Source of the DNA: Cercozoa sp. M6MM
Taxonomy: Eukaryota; Endomyxa: Ascetosporea
Direction: 5' to 3' (one strand)
Length of the DNA stretch: 40,880 nucleotides
Assembly: GCA_040357565.1 (NCBI GenBank)
Contig: JBDODJ010000102.1
A program made the translations under genes and the position numbers. The notes under the pieces are model-generated. The model did not search any database. It was not told where the DNA came from and worked only from the letters and a program-made list of their open reading frames with translations. Positions 20,119 through 31,916 of the stretch are shown piece after piece (the stretch's first letter is position 1; each line of letters begins with the position of its first letter).

Positions 20119-23100
20119 ATGTACACACGCCGCGTGCTCAAGTCGCAGCGACGTGCCTTTGGTGTCGCCTCACCGCCACCGCCGGCGCCGGACTACTTTG
20201 GCAAAAAGAAACCGATTGGTAGATAACGTGCCTTTTGCAAAACTGTCTTGATTGCATGAGAGTAGTCGGTCACATCCCCATCATTGCCGAGAACGCCAAG
20301 AAGAGCATCCCGTTCGGCCTGACTACCAAACAACTCTTTGGTATTGCTTCACTGGTTTTGTTTGGTTGGGTTGGTGCATGCACGGTGTCTTGCGTACAGA
20401 GGAAGACGAACAGAAGCGCGAGACAGCGCGTTTGGCACTCCCCAGCACGGCTGACTGCGTTGTCGCTACGCGCAGTCCCGATCTCGTCAAGAAGCTCGTG
20501 TGTTGCTTTTTGGCATCAAAAATGTACTTGGTAGTATCGACGAACTCTGTCTTGTTTGAGCAGCTGCAGCATCAAACGCGTACGGGCGTTGCACGACGTG
20601 AAAATGGTACTGCAACTTTAACCTTATCGGGTAGTTATACCGCAAAAGAAGTATCTTAATCCATAGGGCCCATGTTCGATCTTTTCTTCGAGGAACTCGA
20701 GGCTGGAAACGAAGAGTTTCCGTCGATCGGTCCCGGTACTCTCGGCACCAACGGCGAGGTACTGTTGCTTTCAGTCTTTTCGCGTCTATCTGGTCAGTGT
20801 GTGCAATTTGACTGGTAGAGATGGCAGCGACTGCGTAGTGCAGTGGCACCGGTTCTTATGAAACCAAATGTAGCACTATTTTATTCGCCTGTGTATCTGT
20901 GCTTTTCTGTTGGTATGTCGGTGTCATTAATCAGGTGGCACCTACACTGGCGAAGCAATTCGCGCCGATTGCACGTGACTTCGTGCATCTCGCAAAGACT
21001 CGACGCGACGATAAGGCGCCTGGCGCGGTACCCCGTCTGATTCTTAGCGTGCTTACTATCCCATATACCGCACGTCTGTTTCGTAGGAAGATGTGTCGGC
21101 GTACATGTACGGAATCGATGAGCGTGAGGGCAAACTGGGCGTATCATTTGACCTGAATCGCGTTCTCATGGTACATTGGCTCTATACCTATTAAAATCAC
21201 ATCGAAGTACTTCGACGCAAAGGATGTTGCGTTGGAGTGCGTCTTCTACATTATCACGGATTTGCGTCTCGGAGGATTGCCTCTTCGTCCTGGGTAGAGT
21301 GTTCTCCTCGATGTACTTGAAACGCCTCCTTGTAACCCAAGCGTAGCAACACGCGAAAGGATCGCGGCGATGAGCTGTTCACGCCAAAGACGCACAAGGA
21401 ATTCCTCAACGCCGGTAGCGATAGGAAAAGAACACATGTGAATGATACAAAATGTCTGTGTATTAAGTGTGTTGTGTGCTAATGTGCCAATGTGCGCAGT
21501 GACTCTGTTCTTCCACGGCCTGAGTGAGTCGTTCAACATGGCGCCGTTCCTGCCGCTGCACCGTCTGCTGCGACGTTTCTTCAACCGCGGCGTTCCAGTC
21601 ATCGATGACTTTGTCCACAGCGGTCGCAAGGTATTTTACACGACCTTCTCTGATACGCATGAAACATAGATTTAATGATAATATGAGACTTGTTCTGTAG
21701 GCCATGCACCTGGCCAAGAAGGCAGTGTACGACTCGTTGCGCGTGCACCCGTTGAAGGAAGTGTCGGACAAGGAGCGTGGCACCTTTAACATTACCAAAC
21801 GTAGCGTTCGAGATATGCTGATGGACCACCCGACGCTGCCGCAAGAGGACGGTCTTTCGGTCCTGCTAGAGTTGAGTAAGTTCGTCTTTCCTTCCCACCC
21901 ATCATGATACACACTGCCTAAGCACACATGCGTTTGTTGCGCAGTGGTGGCAGGCAGTGACACTACGTCTACTGTGAGTATGTCAATCTCTGTTGATATG
22001 AGACACCTCTTCTTTACACCCACGTTTACAGTGGTCTGGTCGCTGTACCACCTTGCCACCAAGCCCGAACAGTTTGAACTTGTGCGCGATGAAGGTTTAC
22101 ACCTTTTATTTTGCTGCACTGCATGTTCTGTCGACTCTTTGTTTCATGTTTTGGAAACCAGTGCGAACTCTGTTGGGAGAAACGCGTGCACAAGGCGGAA
22201 GCGACTCCGAGATCGACGAGGTTCGATTGTTCTTTTGCCCCTTCCCCCTCACACACGAATGTCCTTTGTGTCAGCGCTTCGCGCAAAGCCTGCTCAAGGG
22301 AGCGCCTCGTCTTCGCGCAGTGTAGTGACACCTTGAGTTTTTCTGTCTGTGAGAACGAGTTACTGAGGGGTCTGTTTGGATGTAGTATGGAGGAAACTAT
22401 GCGCTTGAAGCCGACGATCGACACGGCATCGCGTGTCATGCAGGAGGACCTTCCGGTCACGGACTACTCAAAGGGTTGCCCAGTCACCGGCATGTTCGCC
22501 GATCCCAACAACGTTGGTGTATGACTGCTTTGCATCAACGTGAGTGTGTCAGACCTGCTTGTTCACTGCAACTGTTTTGTAGAGAGTGATTCCTAAGGGC
22601 GCGCTTCTGATGCCAATGCTGCGTTCCATGGTAGTATTTACCAGTTTCACAATTCCGCTGTCTGTCTGTTCTGAACACGTGCTGATGCTAACACTCAGGG
22701 TCATGACAAGCGTGTGTTTGGTGATGATGCCGAAGAATTCCAGCACGAACGTTGTACTTCGTCCTTTATTATTAATTTGCTTTTCCTTTTTATCAGTTCA
22801 CCCATATGTGACTCTCAAAGGGACCAAGACCAAGGACGACAAGCTCGCGTTCGACAGTCGCGGAACGCCTGGTGTTCAATTGTGTCCTTGCTACTGTGTG
22901 TTCGTGTTTGTATCACTGTATCTCGGCAGTGCGCTTTTTTGGGTTTGGCATGCGCCAGTGCATTGGTCGGCGCATTGCGACCACTGAAGTTCAGGTCATG
23001 CTCGGCTTCCTTCTGTAATACACCCCCAAAACGATTGTATTTGTAAACTTACATACGTGGCCATGCAGAGCCGAGTTGGAGGAGATCAAGCTGTTGCACA

Positions 23101-23274
23101 AGGAAGGCGTCAACTACGATCCCAAGGTAGGTTTACATCAGGTCGATACGCCATGTGTTTTCTTTTCGGCCAATCCTTATCACGCAGATTGCCGAAGGCG
23201 TGGTGCACAAGCCACTGCATGACGTGCGAGTGGCCATGCGCTTCCGCGACACCGAGGAAACTCAGACAGAGTGA
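20119..23274 (+). CDS. Cytochrome P450, mitochondrial-clan type
   Basis: Twenty-three exons, several under 50 bases, join in phase to 606 residues. The N-terminus MYTRRVLKSQRRAFGVA is a plausible mitochondrial targeting peptide. P450 marks in order: C helix GERWQRLRSAVAPVLMKP; F-G region ALECVFYIITDLRLGG; I helix MVAGSDTTSTVMVWSLYHL; K helix ETMRL (ExxR); HERF, equivalent to PERF; and the heme loop FFGFGMRQCIGRRIAT with Cys as the iron ligand. The GxxWxxLRS and FGFGxRxCxGRRIA forms, with a targeting peptide in place of a membrane anchor, resemble the CYP11/24/27 clan. That clan is fed by ferredoxin and oxidises sterols and vitamin D. The substrate is unknown. The exon 21977/22032 junction was set by frame, using GTATGT. 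Confidence 0.9.
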
Positions 23275-23626
23275 GTCAGTCACGCAACTGAAACTTTCAA
23301 ACCCCCGGCCATCTCGTCTGCGCTAATCTCGTCCCGTCTCGATCTCGTCTTTGTGCACCGATACGTTCGCTTGCAGTTGCGTTTTAGTTTTATTTATTAA
23401 ATTTAAAATTTAGCGAAGGTGCTCGATCAGATCATCGCATGACGTGAGTCGAGTTCGGCTAAAGTTAGCGAGGGTAAAGTTACAAGTAGCGCAGTTTTTG
23501 CGGACTGGAAAGTCATATCCCGGCACCTCGGGCTGACCCAACATCGGCACTCGCAAACTGAAAATGGATGCCTGGACGCGAAGACAGAAGTCATAGTTGC
23601 CACACACCAAGACTTCTTCGAAAAAC
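23275..23626. other. Intergenic region, no gene seen
   Basis: About 350 bases between the P450 stop and the transporter start, both on the plus strand. A short AT-rich patch (tttatttattaaatttaaaattta) near 23390-23413 may hold the P450 3' end signal. Nothing else is recognisable. Confidence 0.5.
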
Positions 23627-26068
23627 ATGTCAGACACAAGCTCCACCGCCAGTGAGCCGCTTGCCGACGTTGAAAAAGGCCCGAGCTCGCACGATCTCGA
23701 CTTTGGGAATGTTGATATCAAAAAGAAGTCTCCATTGGCGCTACATCGCACACAGAGCGACAGCAGAGGATTGCTGAGCGTAGCGAGAGCGAAACCAAGC
23801 ACTACTGCACTAGTCCGAGCACAAAGTGATCGTGGCTTGGGCTCTAAACTCGAGTCGGTGCCGGAAACTGCTGCATTCAGCGTCGACACCGAGCGAATCG
23901 ACTCCCTCGTCTTTCGGCTTGACGAAGTTGAGCACGTCGAGGCCTGGTTCATGCATTGGCTCATTCTGGCAGTCGGCAGCACGGCAAATCTTGTTGTTTA
24001 CACCGGTACACTGTTTACACGTGCCCTGTCTTTTGAAACCAGAAAGTAACAACTTCAGTTGAGACCGCAACTTGAACAGTTACCGACGTGCCGTCTCTGA
24101 TGAACAGCGAGCTGGATCGTTTCAACTTCAGCGAAGTCACGAAAATGATGTTCAAGGCCTGCGTCTACATGCCAACTATCGTGCTTGGCCCAGTTGGGGG
24201 AGTGCTCTTTGATACGCTCGGTCCACGAAAACTGCTCGCCGCGTGTTTCTTAGTACTAAATTACTTTGATGCAATTCAATATCACGTCCGTGCACAGCTG
24301 GGGAGCGGTAACTTATATTCATGCGCAGTTGGCGGCCGTTGGTCAAGGAACGATCGCTTTCGCAGCACACCTTGGGTGGAGTAGCTCTGCTTGGTTCGCC
24401 GGTCGCTTGCTATTCGGCTGCGGCAGCGAACTCATCGCGATGTGCTTCAATTCGTAAAACGACTCTTTTTTGAACTGATTCGATGTGCAGTGCGTTTAAT
24501 TTTTAGGGTGGTGCAACTTTGGTTCGAGAAGCGCACAAAAACGACCTTTGGCCTCACCTTTGCTTTGGCAATGACCAGATTCACGAAACGCGCAGGGTAA
24601 ACCAGTGTAGATTACGTATTTGTAAGAATACATGTATATAAATTTACATACAAACATACATACAAACATAACATACAAACATACATACATACATACATAC
24701 ACACATACATACATACATACATACATACATACATACATACATACATACATAGCAATTCAGTTTCTTTAATGAAACAGGCAAGCGCTCGGAATGCTCATTT
24801 GCCTTCTCCCAACAGCGTCGGCTGCAATGTGGGCTGCACTGGGTGCCTTGATAGCAGGGGCAGTAGTTGTGCTTCCACTTTTTCTGTTCTTCCCGATATT
24901 GCCTGCGCGAATTCGCCTCCAAAAGGACCGCATCTCGCACAAGGTACACAGCACACTAACTACATTGCGCTCAGATGCTGATTCATCCCAGTTAATTTGT
25001 GACAAATACAGAAAGTAACTGTTTTGACGTTCTTGTCGGCAGCGAAACTGGGTCCTCCCTTTTGGCTTCTTGCCTTGACTTTGGCTGTAGGGTACTCGAC
25101 GTGGTAAGTTTTTGATTGCAACCGGTGAGACTTGATATTTTTACATGCCGGGTATACACGATAGGTACACTTTCGCATACTTCGCCGCGTACATGTTTCG
25201 CGTGCTGATGATGGACAAGCAACTGCTTATGTTCGCATTTGCAATGGTGGCGGCCATCTGCTGCCCCGTCGTTGGTCTGTTCGTGGACAAGGTGTGTTGT
25301 TTCAAACACTTCCTGCGAACACGCGAAGATATCTCTGCTGTGCAGTACACTCAACCGCGCACTATCAAGACTCGTGCCATGGTGCTTACGGGTCTAGCTT
25401 GCGCTGCGACCTACGCTGTCTTTCTTCTGTTGCTACCGACGCTACAAGAGAAACACTGGGCGTTGTGGTTGATCGGACTCGTGGTTCTGAGTCCTGCGTA
25501 CGGCTTGGTTTCCGTGTACACGTGGCCTGCCCTCGCAGGTACTTTCGGTGGTGTTGGCTATAAGTCTATTAAAAATACACTTGAGTGGTTGCAGTGCTGG
25601 TGCCTAGTGAGCTGACCGGGGCGGCAACGGGCATCGTCGTCGCTCTCAAAAACATATGCGCCTCGGTTATCTTTCCGCCGATTATCGTGTCGCTCTTTCT
25701 TCACTACGTGGGTACTAACACAGAGCAGTGCTCAGACCAACGTTTTTAACGAGTAATCCTCTCTTATAGGAGGAGAAACGAGTCCTTTCATTGCCGACGC
25801 ACACCGAAAGGACTTTCAGTTCAAGTCGCTGCCGAAAACGACGCAAGCGTCTGCGATGAAAGCAGTTCGAGCTGGCTTGCTAATGCTCGTCTTCATGGGA
25901 CTTATTTTCGCCACAGCAGCAGCTGCATTGCATGCAATACAGCGTCGACGCAAGGAGAGCATGCCCGCTGCCGAAAAGACGCATGCCCAACTGCGGACTC
26001 GATTCGCTTCTCGTTATCCCACTGAACCGAAGGCAGTTTTGCCGTTTCTTCGCGATATTGTCTCTTGA
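23627..26068 (+). CDS. MFSD1: MFS transporter resembling MFSD1
   Basis: Ten exons join in phase: 23627-24005, 24080-24252, 24329-24453, 24507-24596, 24778-24943, 25012-25103, 25165-25291, 25346-25538, 25595-25711, 25770-26068, for 586 residues. A hydrophilic N-terminus of about 100 residues precedes roughly a dozen membrane segments. Landmarks: GPVGGVLFDTLGPRKLLAAC (MFS motif A, GxxxDxxGxRK), GRLLFGCGSE, LWFEKRTKTTFGLTFALAM, CCPVVGLFVDK, TWPALAVLVPSELTGAATG and ALKNICASVIFPPI. The order GRxxFGxGSE, WFxxK..xFGL, GLxVDK and ..VPxxxxGxAxG is that of MFSD1, a lysosomal dipeptide exporter that needs the subunit GLMP in animals. An N-terminal dileucine-type sorting signal is plausible (SEPLADV, or the RGLLSV stretch) but not proven. 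The intron at 24597-24777 carries a CATA repeat. Confidence 0.82.
24643..24753. repeat. CATA/TATG microsatellite
   Basis: About 27 ACAT/ATAC units with a few CAAA-type interruptions occupy most of the transporter's fourth intron, just upstream of the acceptor at 24777. Confidence 0.95.
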
Positions 26069-26271
26069 CAGAACACATCCCACACATCACCAATGTTTGT
26101 TTATTCTACCCTCGAGGCCTCGACCGAGGTTCTGTTTATATAAATATAAGTTTAAACTTAATTAACAGTTTTCGGCTAAAAATCTTTGCAACGAACAAGG
26201 GTGTTCAGTTCCAGAAAAGCAATCAAATCGGAGCTGTCTCATTGTAGCGTACTTTTCTTGGCACACTGACA

Positions 26272-28324
26272 ATGGGAACTGTGAGCTCACAGTCCCAGAC
26301 GGTGACTTCGCATCTCATTGACAAGCGGCTTGAACAAATGCACGAAGTAAGCTCAGTTGTTCAATTTTTGATTTTGCTTCAGTTGTGTTGAACTTGCGAT
26401 TGCTGATATCATTTGCTGTAGGCGGAAATTGAGAAGAAGAAGTTGTTGTTGCTTGGGGCGGGAGAGTCAGGCAAATCCACAGTGATAAGGCAGATGGTGC
26501 AACTGCACGGATTGGGGTTCTCCGAAAGAGACCGGGCGAAGTTTCGAACTATCATACTCAACAATGTCGTTGAAGGCGTCGCTGGCCTTGGTTTCGGCTT
26601 TTTCGACTCAGCTCGCTGACTTTGCCTCCTATTGATAGCATAAATTGTAATTTATAGTCAAGAAAGCAGAGCAACTTTACCAGGACACGCGAAACGAGGA
26701 ATATGTGATTCGGGACGTTGACGCCCAAAACTACGTGAGCCAGCTCGCTTCGGTTCGTTTGATACCTATAGTTTACTCACTGTTGCCGGAAAAAAAAGCA
26801 CTTCAGTTGTTGTTGTTGAGACAGAAAGGTCCGGTGATGTCGTGGCCACTTGACAACCAAAGTGTGGATATACTGCGTCGGATTTGGGAATGCGAGGGCG
26901 CGAGGAATGTTTGGGAAAACAAGAGAATAGGTGCGCGCCACATTCACATTCTCGACTCCGTAAGTTTTTGCCCAGAGAGCATTGCGACGCTGTTGCTCTA
27001 ACTGTTTACTGCTGTAGCTTTCGTACTTTATGGAACGGGAGAACTTCGACCGCATTTTTGCTTCCGTCGGAGAGTACATTCCCTCCTTCCAAGACATTCT
27101 TCGCATGCGCTCGAGGTACAGAAGGTTTGAACGCAATACGGTAAGTGGCTTCCGTCAGTTTGACTTTAGTTTTGTTTACTTAGGACTCTGGGCATTGGTG
27201 AGTTTTACCGTGAAAGGAAAACTGTTAACTAAACTGGACATGTGCCTCGCAATAACTGCAGTTGAGCACGAGTTGATAATACACCCGAAACAAGCAAGAA
27301 AGCCCTTGATGCTAGACATTATTGACGTTGGAGGCCAGAAAAACGAGCGACGAGTACGCCCCGTTGCTTTCAACCGATCCCCAATTCACTTTGCTGCTTG
27401 TAATAAATTTTATTAAAATTTAAATTTATGTTTAATAGAAATGGATCCACGCGTTCGACTGCACGGACGCAATCTTGTGGTACCACGATCTATCGTTCTA
27501 AATTTACTCTCTACATTCAGTTATGCTTACTTCCGTTCAGGGTTGCGTCACTTGTGTCCTACACGGAAGATATGTTCGAAACCCCTGGTAGAACGTCAGC
27601 ACTCTTCTTGCGATTAAGTTGATAATCCCTGGTAGGTGTGAATCGATTCGACGACGAACTCGCGCTGTTCACTTCAATTTGTACATTTAACTGTTGACCT
27701 CTCAGTGACACACGGTAGAATGTCTGCTTTGCGCCGATCGGTAGTTCAATACGAATGCTTCAAGTCGACGCCGTGCATTTTGGTAAATAACACGAAACTT
27801 GGCATCTTTTATAGAGTAACGCGACTCGGGAAATGCAGTTCTTGAACAAAGTGGATCTGTTCGATAAGATCTATGCCAAACATCCGGTTTCGGTGTATGC
27901 TTGCGCTCTCAAAACCTGCGGAATGGCTCTATTTTTGTGGAACTTTTGTTAAATAAATAAACAGACTCTACCCTGATTTCAAGGGCAAAGACAAAAGCCG
28001 AAGCGACGTGCTAAAGTTCTTTCGGAAGAGCTTCGTGACAGCCTTCAAAAACGCTCACAGGTCCCACGAATACGGAGTTCAATCGGCACCAGGTGTAAGT
28101 GTGCTCCACCATCCATCGATCCACTGTGAGTTTATCTGCGTGTTGTCTGCAGTTGTACGTGCACATCGTCTCTGCTCTGGTAGGTTTAATTTCCTCCTCA
28201 TGAAATCACGTGTTCTTGTCTAACAACTGCTACGAAGGACACGAAAAACACGGCGCGCGCCGTCAGGAGTATCCACGACATCATCATTGAATCGTCAATT
28301 CGCTCCTCATTTTTTTCAGAGTGA
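26272..28324 (+). CDS. Heterotrimeric G-protein alpha subunit
   Basis: Fifteen exons join in phase to 388 residues, normal for the family. N-terminal MGTVSSQSQ is a good N-myristoylation signal; the usual Cys3 palmitoylation site is absent. The P-loop is GAGESGKST (exon 26422-26577). Switch I reads ILRMRSRTLGIVEHE, with the catalytic Arg and Mg-binding Thr kept, and it needs a 14-base microexon at 27184-27197. Switch II is DVGGQKNERRKW with the catalytic Gln. The G4 motif is FLNKVDLF. The G5 motif is VSALDT instead of TCATDT. The C-terminus (SSIRSSFFSE) has no Cys four from the end, so a pertussis-toxin site is absent. The protein couples seven-helix receptors to effectors at the plasma membrane. 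The stretch between ELALFTSI and ECFKSTPC may hold one more tiny intron (27715-27745). Confidence 0.93.
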
Positions 28325-28415
28325 CCGAACTCAAAACAAAACTCTAATACAAAACAGGCACGTACGCTGCAGCGTATGGTGTCGCTGGCAGTTGTAGATT
28401 TCAGATTTCTTCAAA

Positions 28416-30254
28416 ATGTACTGCAAAAAGGCAAGCAATCGCCCAACGAAGTGCGAACTCCCAGCTGACGATTCTGTGGCGATCCTCGACCGAGCTGCTC
28501 CACACAAAAACACATCAGAACGGCCAGTGACCGTTCCAGTGTGTGCAGGCCTGTACTTGGACAGTTTGGACGCAGCAGCGCTGGGCGGTGTTCTTAGTAT
28601 TCTTGTTTTTGGCGAAACGAGCGGTCTGGTGAAAATACGACATTCAGTTTCGTTTGCGGATCGGAAAAGCGCGGGAATGCCGCCATTGCACGCAGTGCGC
28701 AGCCAACGAGAAGAGGAAAAACTAGATCACGTAAGCTTTGTTGCAGTCAAATTGTTGCTGGTGTGAAACTGGATACGTTTCTGCAGGTGTTGAATGGGCC
28801 GCCACGACGACCAAAGCGTCGGAGGCGCGTCGGCGTTGGTCACGACGATGGCCGCAGTCGACAGGAGGTGCTACGTTCACTGATGACGCCTCCTGTTGGT
28901 ACCATCGAGTGTAGTGTTTCTCCTCTTTGTCCCCCTGTACCTGTACCCTTACACTCCCTTGTGTGTAGTAAATCGGCCGACATGTCTCGCAGTCTACGAG
29001 ACAGAGTGTGGCACATCTCCAGGCGTGCGGATACTCTCCTCTTTCGTCCGGTACCCTGAGTCTTTTGCGGTACAGAGTGCACACTGGACTTGTGTGTACG
29101 TAGGTGTGCCTACATGCCATCACAAGCAGTCGTGTTTGTACGTGCGTCGCCGGGCTTTCGACTGCCGTGCATTGTGGACACACCAGGCGCTGCCGTTTTG
29201 TACGCCACTCTTGTTTCTTAAGCTGTGTGTCTGTCTGTCCATATGAACCGTATTAACTGTACTGAAACATGTAGAATGGGCGATGCTCGCACTTCGATAG
29301 TGCTGCACGATATTGGCGCTGCCATGCGATATCTTGTATGCTTTGTCCACTGGGAGGGGGTAGAGGGGGCATGGGGGTAAAGCATTTGAGTACTCTTGCA
29401 GTCACGACACTACGCGACGACTTTGTGGCCAGCACCCGGCAACCTCGGTCGTGGTGTCGATCTACACACAGTACCTGTCCTACTGCTAGACAACATGTGT
29501 TGCTTACCCCCTCTCCCATCCCTAGGAAGTAGACAGTCTGGTCGGCGATGTTCTCGGCGTGTTGTGTCTTAAAGAGACTGCGCAAAAAGAAGAGGACGTG
29601 CGACTCTTACTTGAGGTGTCTTCTGACTTCTTTACCCTTTTTACTGGTTTTTACCCCCTATGATAGAACATATTTTCCAACACGCGGTACCTACGCGAGG
29701 GTTCGCTGTTCCTATTGGGAAGTCTCACGGCGGCCGATCTGTGTCTGTACGCACTGCTGCAGCAGCGTATGTTTCAAGGCATGCCGCCACTCGTGCTGAG
29801 TACGTCGGTACAGGAGAGGATGGCCAAGTGGTTTACCTGCGTTGGTCAAGTACCTGGAGTTGCTACTGCCCATGTACTTTTTGCCTTCCTGCTCCCTCCT
29901 GCTCCTAGCCCACCTACCCATTCACGATCCTTTCTTGACGTAGCACGCATTGAACGCGACGATCAAGGCAAAACACAAGCGAAACGAGGCGCAGCAGTCG
30001 CCGAAAGCGCCGTCGTCAGAACAAAACGCCGCCGAGCAGCCGGATTTCATCAGCGAACTCGGCTTTGGCGGCGATGCTCTCTGCTCGGGTCTTGATGGAC
30101 TGGTACATTGGTTTTTGGGCAATTTCTGTCTTATGCTTGCTGACAGGATGGCGCTCTGTGTGAGGGCATGTCGCCGCTGCTGACCGACTTTAACCTGTCG
30201 GCCACGGACGTCATGGACCTGCCGTCCTTCACGTCCCTCGAACTGCCGCCGTGA
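28416..30254 (+). CDS. Protein with a GST C-terminal-like helical domain
   Basis: Eight exons join in phase: 28416-28730, 28787-28898, 28969-29050, 29275-29335, 29526-29615, 29667-29849, 29944-30102, 30147-30254, for 369 residues. The recognisable part is around residue 230: LENIFSNTRYLREGSLFLLGSLTAADLCLYALL, here quoted in two parts, LENIFSNTRYLREG and SLFLLGSLTAADLCLYALL. The LxxRxFLxGxxxTxAD pattern is the C-terminal helical fold of GST-like proteins, also used by tRNA-synthetase-complex proteins (AIMP2/3 type) and eEF1B. No thioredoxin-fold half with a catalytic residue is evident upstream. The N-terminal 140 residues include a strongly basic patch (PPRRPKRRRR). The C-terminus is linked by an Ala/Gln/Ser segment. 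A role in scaffolding is a guess. The first exon's start codon is the least sure part. Confidence 0.66.
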
Positions 30255-30519
30255 TCTATCAGATCGCATCGCATGTTTCGGTTGTTTCGTCGCTTTAGTT
30301 AGACTTGACCCCTAGACTACTCAATCAACGCAAATACTCAATTGCCCGGCTAAGCAATCGCTGGACGCCAACCAGGACTGAGACGAGTCTGCTGCAGGGC
30401 GAACGTTGACGCGAAGGGAGTGCGCGTGGACGTGTAGTGAACTACCTCGCACCCCAATGACGCACGTTTGACGGCTTCGTGTCCAAGCTTCAACGTTCTT
30501 AGAAGACTGAACTAACTAA

Positions 30520-30746
30520 CTATGACTTGCTATCATACGATTTAATATACGCAGCCGACGAGCACGGACGCACCTTGCTCTTATCGATCTTGGCACACAC
30601 CGTCGCGCTGTCGCTGAAGTCGCAAGCGGCCTTGTTGAGTTTCTTTTCAACCTTGAGCTGCAACCGTGCCGCCGCGAGCGACTTGTCGACAATGTAGCAG
30701 CCTTTCGGTACGAGTAAACCGTACTGCTGTTTGTAGTCTGCCAAGG

Positions 30747-30791
<45 letters not shown>

Positions 30792-31312
30792 CTACAGCCG
30801 CAGCCAGCAGCTAGAAGAACGTCATGGTACCGTACTCATAGCGACCCGCCTCCTGGAAAAAGTCTGCGCACAACGCTCATCCAGTCCAATTTGCCAGGTT
30901 CTATATGCACAGCCTAACAAAAACACGGCCAGGGTACCAGCGCGTCGGCCCTTGGCTTCGACCTCGAGGCACACGTGCTGCAGGTCGAGGGAGTCGGGAA
31001 TTTCAAAGTCGTCAGGGTTCACAGCGCACTTGTGATCACAGTTGTCCTTCTTCTCCATGCGCTCGAAGCCGGAGAGACCCTCGAGCTTGCACTTCTTCTC
31101 GACGCAGCAGTCAAATGCAGCCGAGTAGTCCAGAGAAGCCTGGACGCACTCGGCGTCCTCATAACACGCTCTGTATCGTTCCTCGCAGTTAACTTTCTCA
31201 CTCGCGATGACGACAGTCAGCAGCAACAACAAAAACAACAACACGACGGACTCCCGCGAAAACAGAAAAGGCAGCAAGACAGCGACTGTACCGCCAGTAG
31301 GAGGAACTTCAT
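30520..31312 (-). CDS. Cys-rich secreted protein A (no GPI tail)
   Basis: Four exons join in phase: 31312-31292, 31250-30927, 30852-30831, 30737-30520, for 194 residues. A signal peptide (MKFLLLA then SVVLLFLLLLLTVVIAS) spans an intron, as in its neighbour. The mature protein has Cys residues in the order NCEERYRACYEDAEC, CCVEKKC, NCDHKC, LQHVC, then KGCYIVDKS, AACDFSD, TVCAKI and VRPCSSAA. The family is not known to me. The first module (C-x6-C-x5-C-x12-C) is faintly like GAS1/GDNF-receptor domains, which is weak. The last Cys is followed by only a dozen polar residues (YIKSYDSKS), whereas the paralogue has a hydrophobic GPI-type tail. It is a tandem duplicate of the gene at 31917-32722 with matching exon structure. 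The second-exon donor at 30926 differs from the paralogue's position. Confidence 0.78.
30750..30789. repeat. TA dinucleotide microsatellite
   Basis: About 19 uninterrupted AT units lie in the last intron of Cys-rich gene A, about 12 bases upstream of its acceptor. Confidence 0.97.
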
Positions 31313-31916
31313 GGTTTCCGACAGGTGGCGGTTGCTTGACAAAGGAGCAACACACAAGCCGACTACAACTCGAATGTCATACAAGTACAGTAGTGGCAGA
31401 GTCCGAGACTGTTGGTCATTTTAAGTGAAGGGAATCATCTGACTGGTCTAAGCTGAGTCTACGAGTGTACAGTACCCACTTGATGAGACGGAGACCTTCT
31501 CCAATGCAAGACAGAAAGTCAGTACAGTATCGATACAGCAAATTTACGAGTATTGCAGTACTGTAGTAGTACAGTCGGGCGAAGCCTTGATAGCCATACA
31601 GACCCGCATACCAAAGCTTAGCGTACAATTACTGCAGTGTCGATATCAATTTCTGTCTTGCAGATCATAGTCAGTCTACAGATTTCTTAGTTACTAAATG
31701 AAATTTAGAGCTCACTCCGCTTAGATTTCTTAGTGTACTATCCACTGCACGATTTATTGGGACTGGGTTTGCGTTTACGTAGCACGGCAAAAGACTTATT
31801 TACCGGTAGTATCGTGTCCATCGATGGTGTATTTGAAGGGATAAAGTCGGTCTATCTTACAGGTAAGTTACATACACTACCGGAGAGGCACGCACGCACA
31901 GTCACCAGCGGGAGGT
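31313..31916. other. Spacer between the tandem Cys-rich genes
   Basis: About 600 bases with repeated short motifs such as gtacagtagt and agtacagt but no supported exon. An 86-codon plus-strand open frame (31733-31993) overlaps the last exon of gene B and has no independent support. Confidence 0.5.

Noticed and set aside
19881-20222. Open frame as a separate small gene or P450 5' exon
   Set aside because: It is out of frame with the targeting peptide start at 20119, and has no splice link or motif.
27030-27416. Continuous 128-codon G-alpha frame without introns at 27116-27261
   Set aside because: It would put about 40 unrelated residues in switch I; splicing with the 14-base exon restores the conserved loop exactly.
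30822-31355. Start of Cys-rich protein A at the upstream Met in a 177-codon ORF
   Set aside because: The first 13 codons (MCCSFVKQ...) are not a signal peptide, while ATG 31312 plus a spliced exon gives MKFLLLA and a strong hydrophobic core matching the paralogue.
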